Source of the DNA: DASTQL01 sp035761805
Lineage (GTDB): Bacteria > Actinomycetota > Actinomycetes > Jiangellales > Jiangellaceae
Direction: 5' to 3'
Length of the DNA: 5,752 nt
Assembly (NCBI GenBank): GCA_035761805.1
Contig: DASTQL010000176.1
Span: 1 to 5,752 of the forward strand
The stretch's first letter is position 1. Each line of letters starts with the position of its first letter. Positions 5,665-5,752 of the stretch are shown in pieces. A model generated the notes under the pieces. That model had not been told where the DNA came from and did not search any database. It saw only the letters and a list, made by a program, of their open reading frames with translations. The translations under genes were made by a program, and so were the position numbers.

Positions 5665-5670
5665 TAGTGT
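5665..5670 (+). promoter_or_regulatory. Putative -10 box for a leaderless transcript of the right-edge gene
   Basis: TAGTGT fits TAnnnT and ends 7 nt before GTG at 5678. No Shine-Dalgarno lies between, so initiation at or beside the start codon is likely. No convincing -35 is seen 17-18 bp upstream. The site lies in the 44-bp gap shared with the divergent hydrolase gene. Confidence 0.45.
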
Positions 5671-5677
5671 CGCGACC

Positions 5678-5752
5678 GTGCCCGACCGCCGTACCGTGCT
5701 CGTCCCGTACCCGCCGGAGGGAGTCCTCGCAGGGTTGTCCGACACGCTCGAC
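5678..5752 (+). CDS. N-terminal fragment of an unidentified protein (25 codons, runs off the right edge)
   Basis: The frame is open from GTG 5678 to the window end without a stop: it begins VPDRRTVLVPYPPEGVLAGL and continues to SDTLD. The pattern of a short polar start, a beta-strand (TVLVP) and then a helix with LAGL resembles the first strand-helix of a Rossmann-type protein such as a D-isomer-specific 2-hydroxyacid dehydrogenase, but 25 residues are too few for a family call. The start is supported by the TAnnnT box 7 nt upstream and by lack of a better start. It is transcribed divergently from the hydrolase. Confidence 0.6.
   Translation, partial: MPDRRTVLVPYPPEGVLAGLSDTLD

Overview
The window is very GC-rich, with codons ending almost always in G or C and frequent GTG starts. 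Its gatA/gatB proteins are of actinobacterial type. The organism is most likely a high-GC actinobacterium; something near Geodermatophilaceae or Frankia-like lineages is a guess from gene content and style, not demonstrated. Having GatA and GatB implies the transamidation route to Gln-tRNA(Gln) and/or Asn-tRNA(Asn).

Layout, left half (+ strand, 1-2667): the 3' part of gatA (start and catalytic Ser/Lys region lie off the window), then a 78-residue single-membrane-helix protein of unknown function, then complete gatB. The three are locked together by 4-bp overlaps (ATGA and GTGA), each start preceded by a good Shine-Dalgarno sequence at 7-nt spacing, so this is one translationally coupled operon.

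Layout, right half (- strand, 5633 down to 2687): an alpha/beta hydrolase overlaps by ATGA a lipoprotein of the PQQ-dependent glucose/sorbosone dehydrogenase family. After a 122-bp gap comes a membrane-anchored DUF4097-type beta-repeat protein carrying eight TGSG motifs. This last gene converges on gatB with only 19 bp between stops. The 122-bp gap holds a cluster of perfect inverted repeats directly upstream of a TAnnnT box that sits 6 nt before the GTG start, a layout typical of leaderless actinobacterial promoters.

At the right edge (+ strand, 5678 onward) the first 25 codons of another gene are present. It is divergent from the hydrolase, and its GTG start also follows a TAnnnT box by 7 nt.

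The gatAB half is housekeeping. The minus-strand half looks like an envelope-associated accessory group, but nothing in the window proves that its three genes act together. No RNA genes, mobile elements, CRISPR arrays or insertion sequences were seen. No gene-free stretch exceeds 300 bp. I did not find a clearly new biological system; the best leads are the small membrane protein inside the gatAB operon and the inverted-repeat cluster upstream of the DUF4097 gene.
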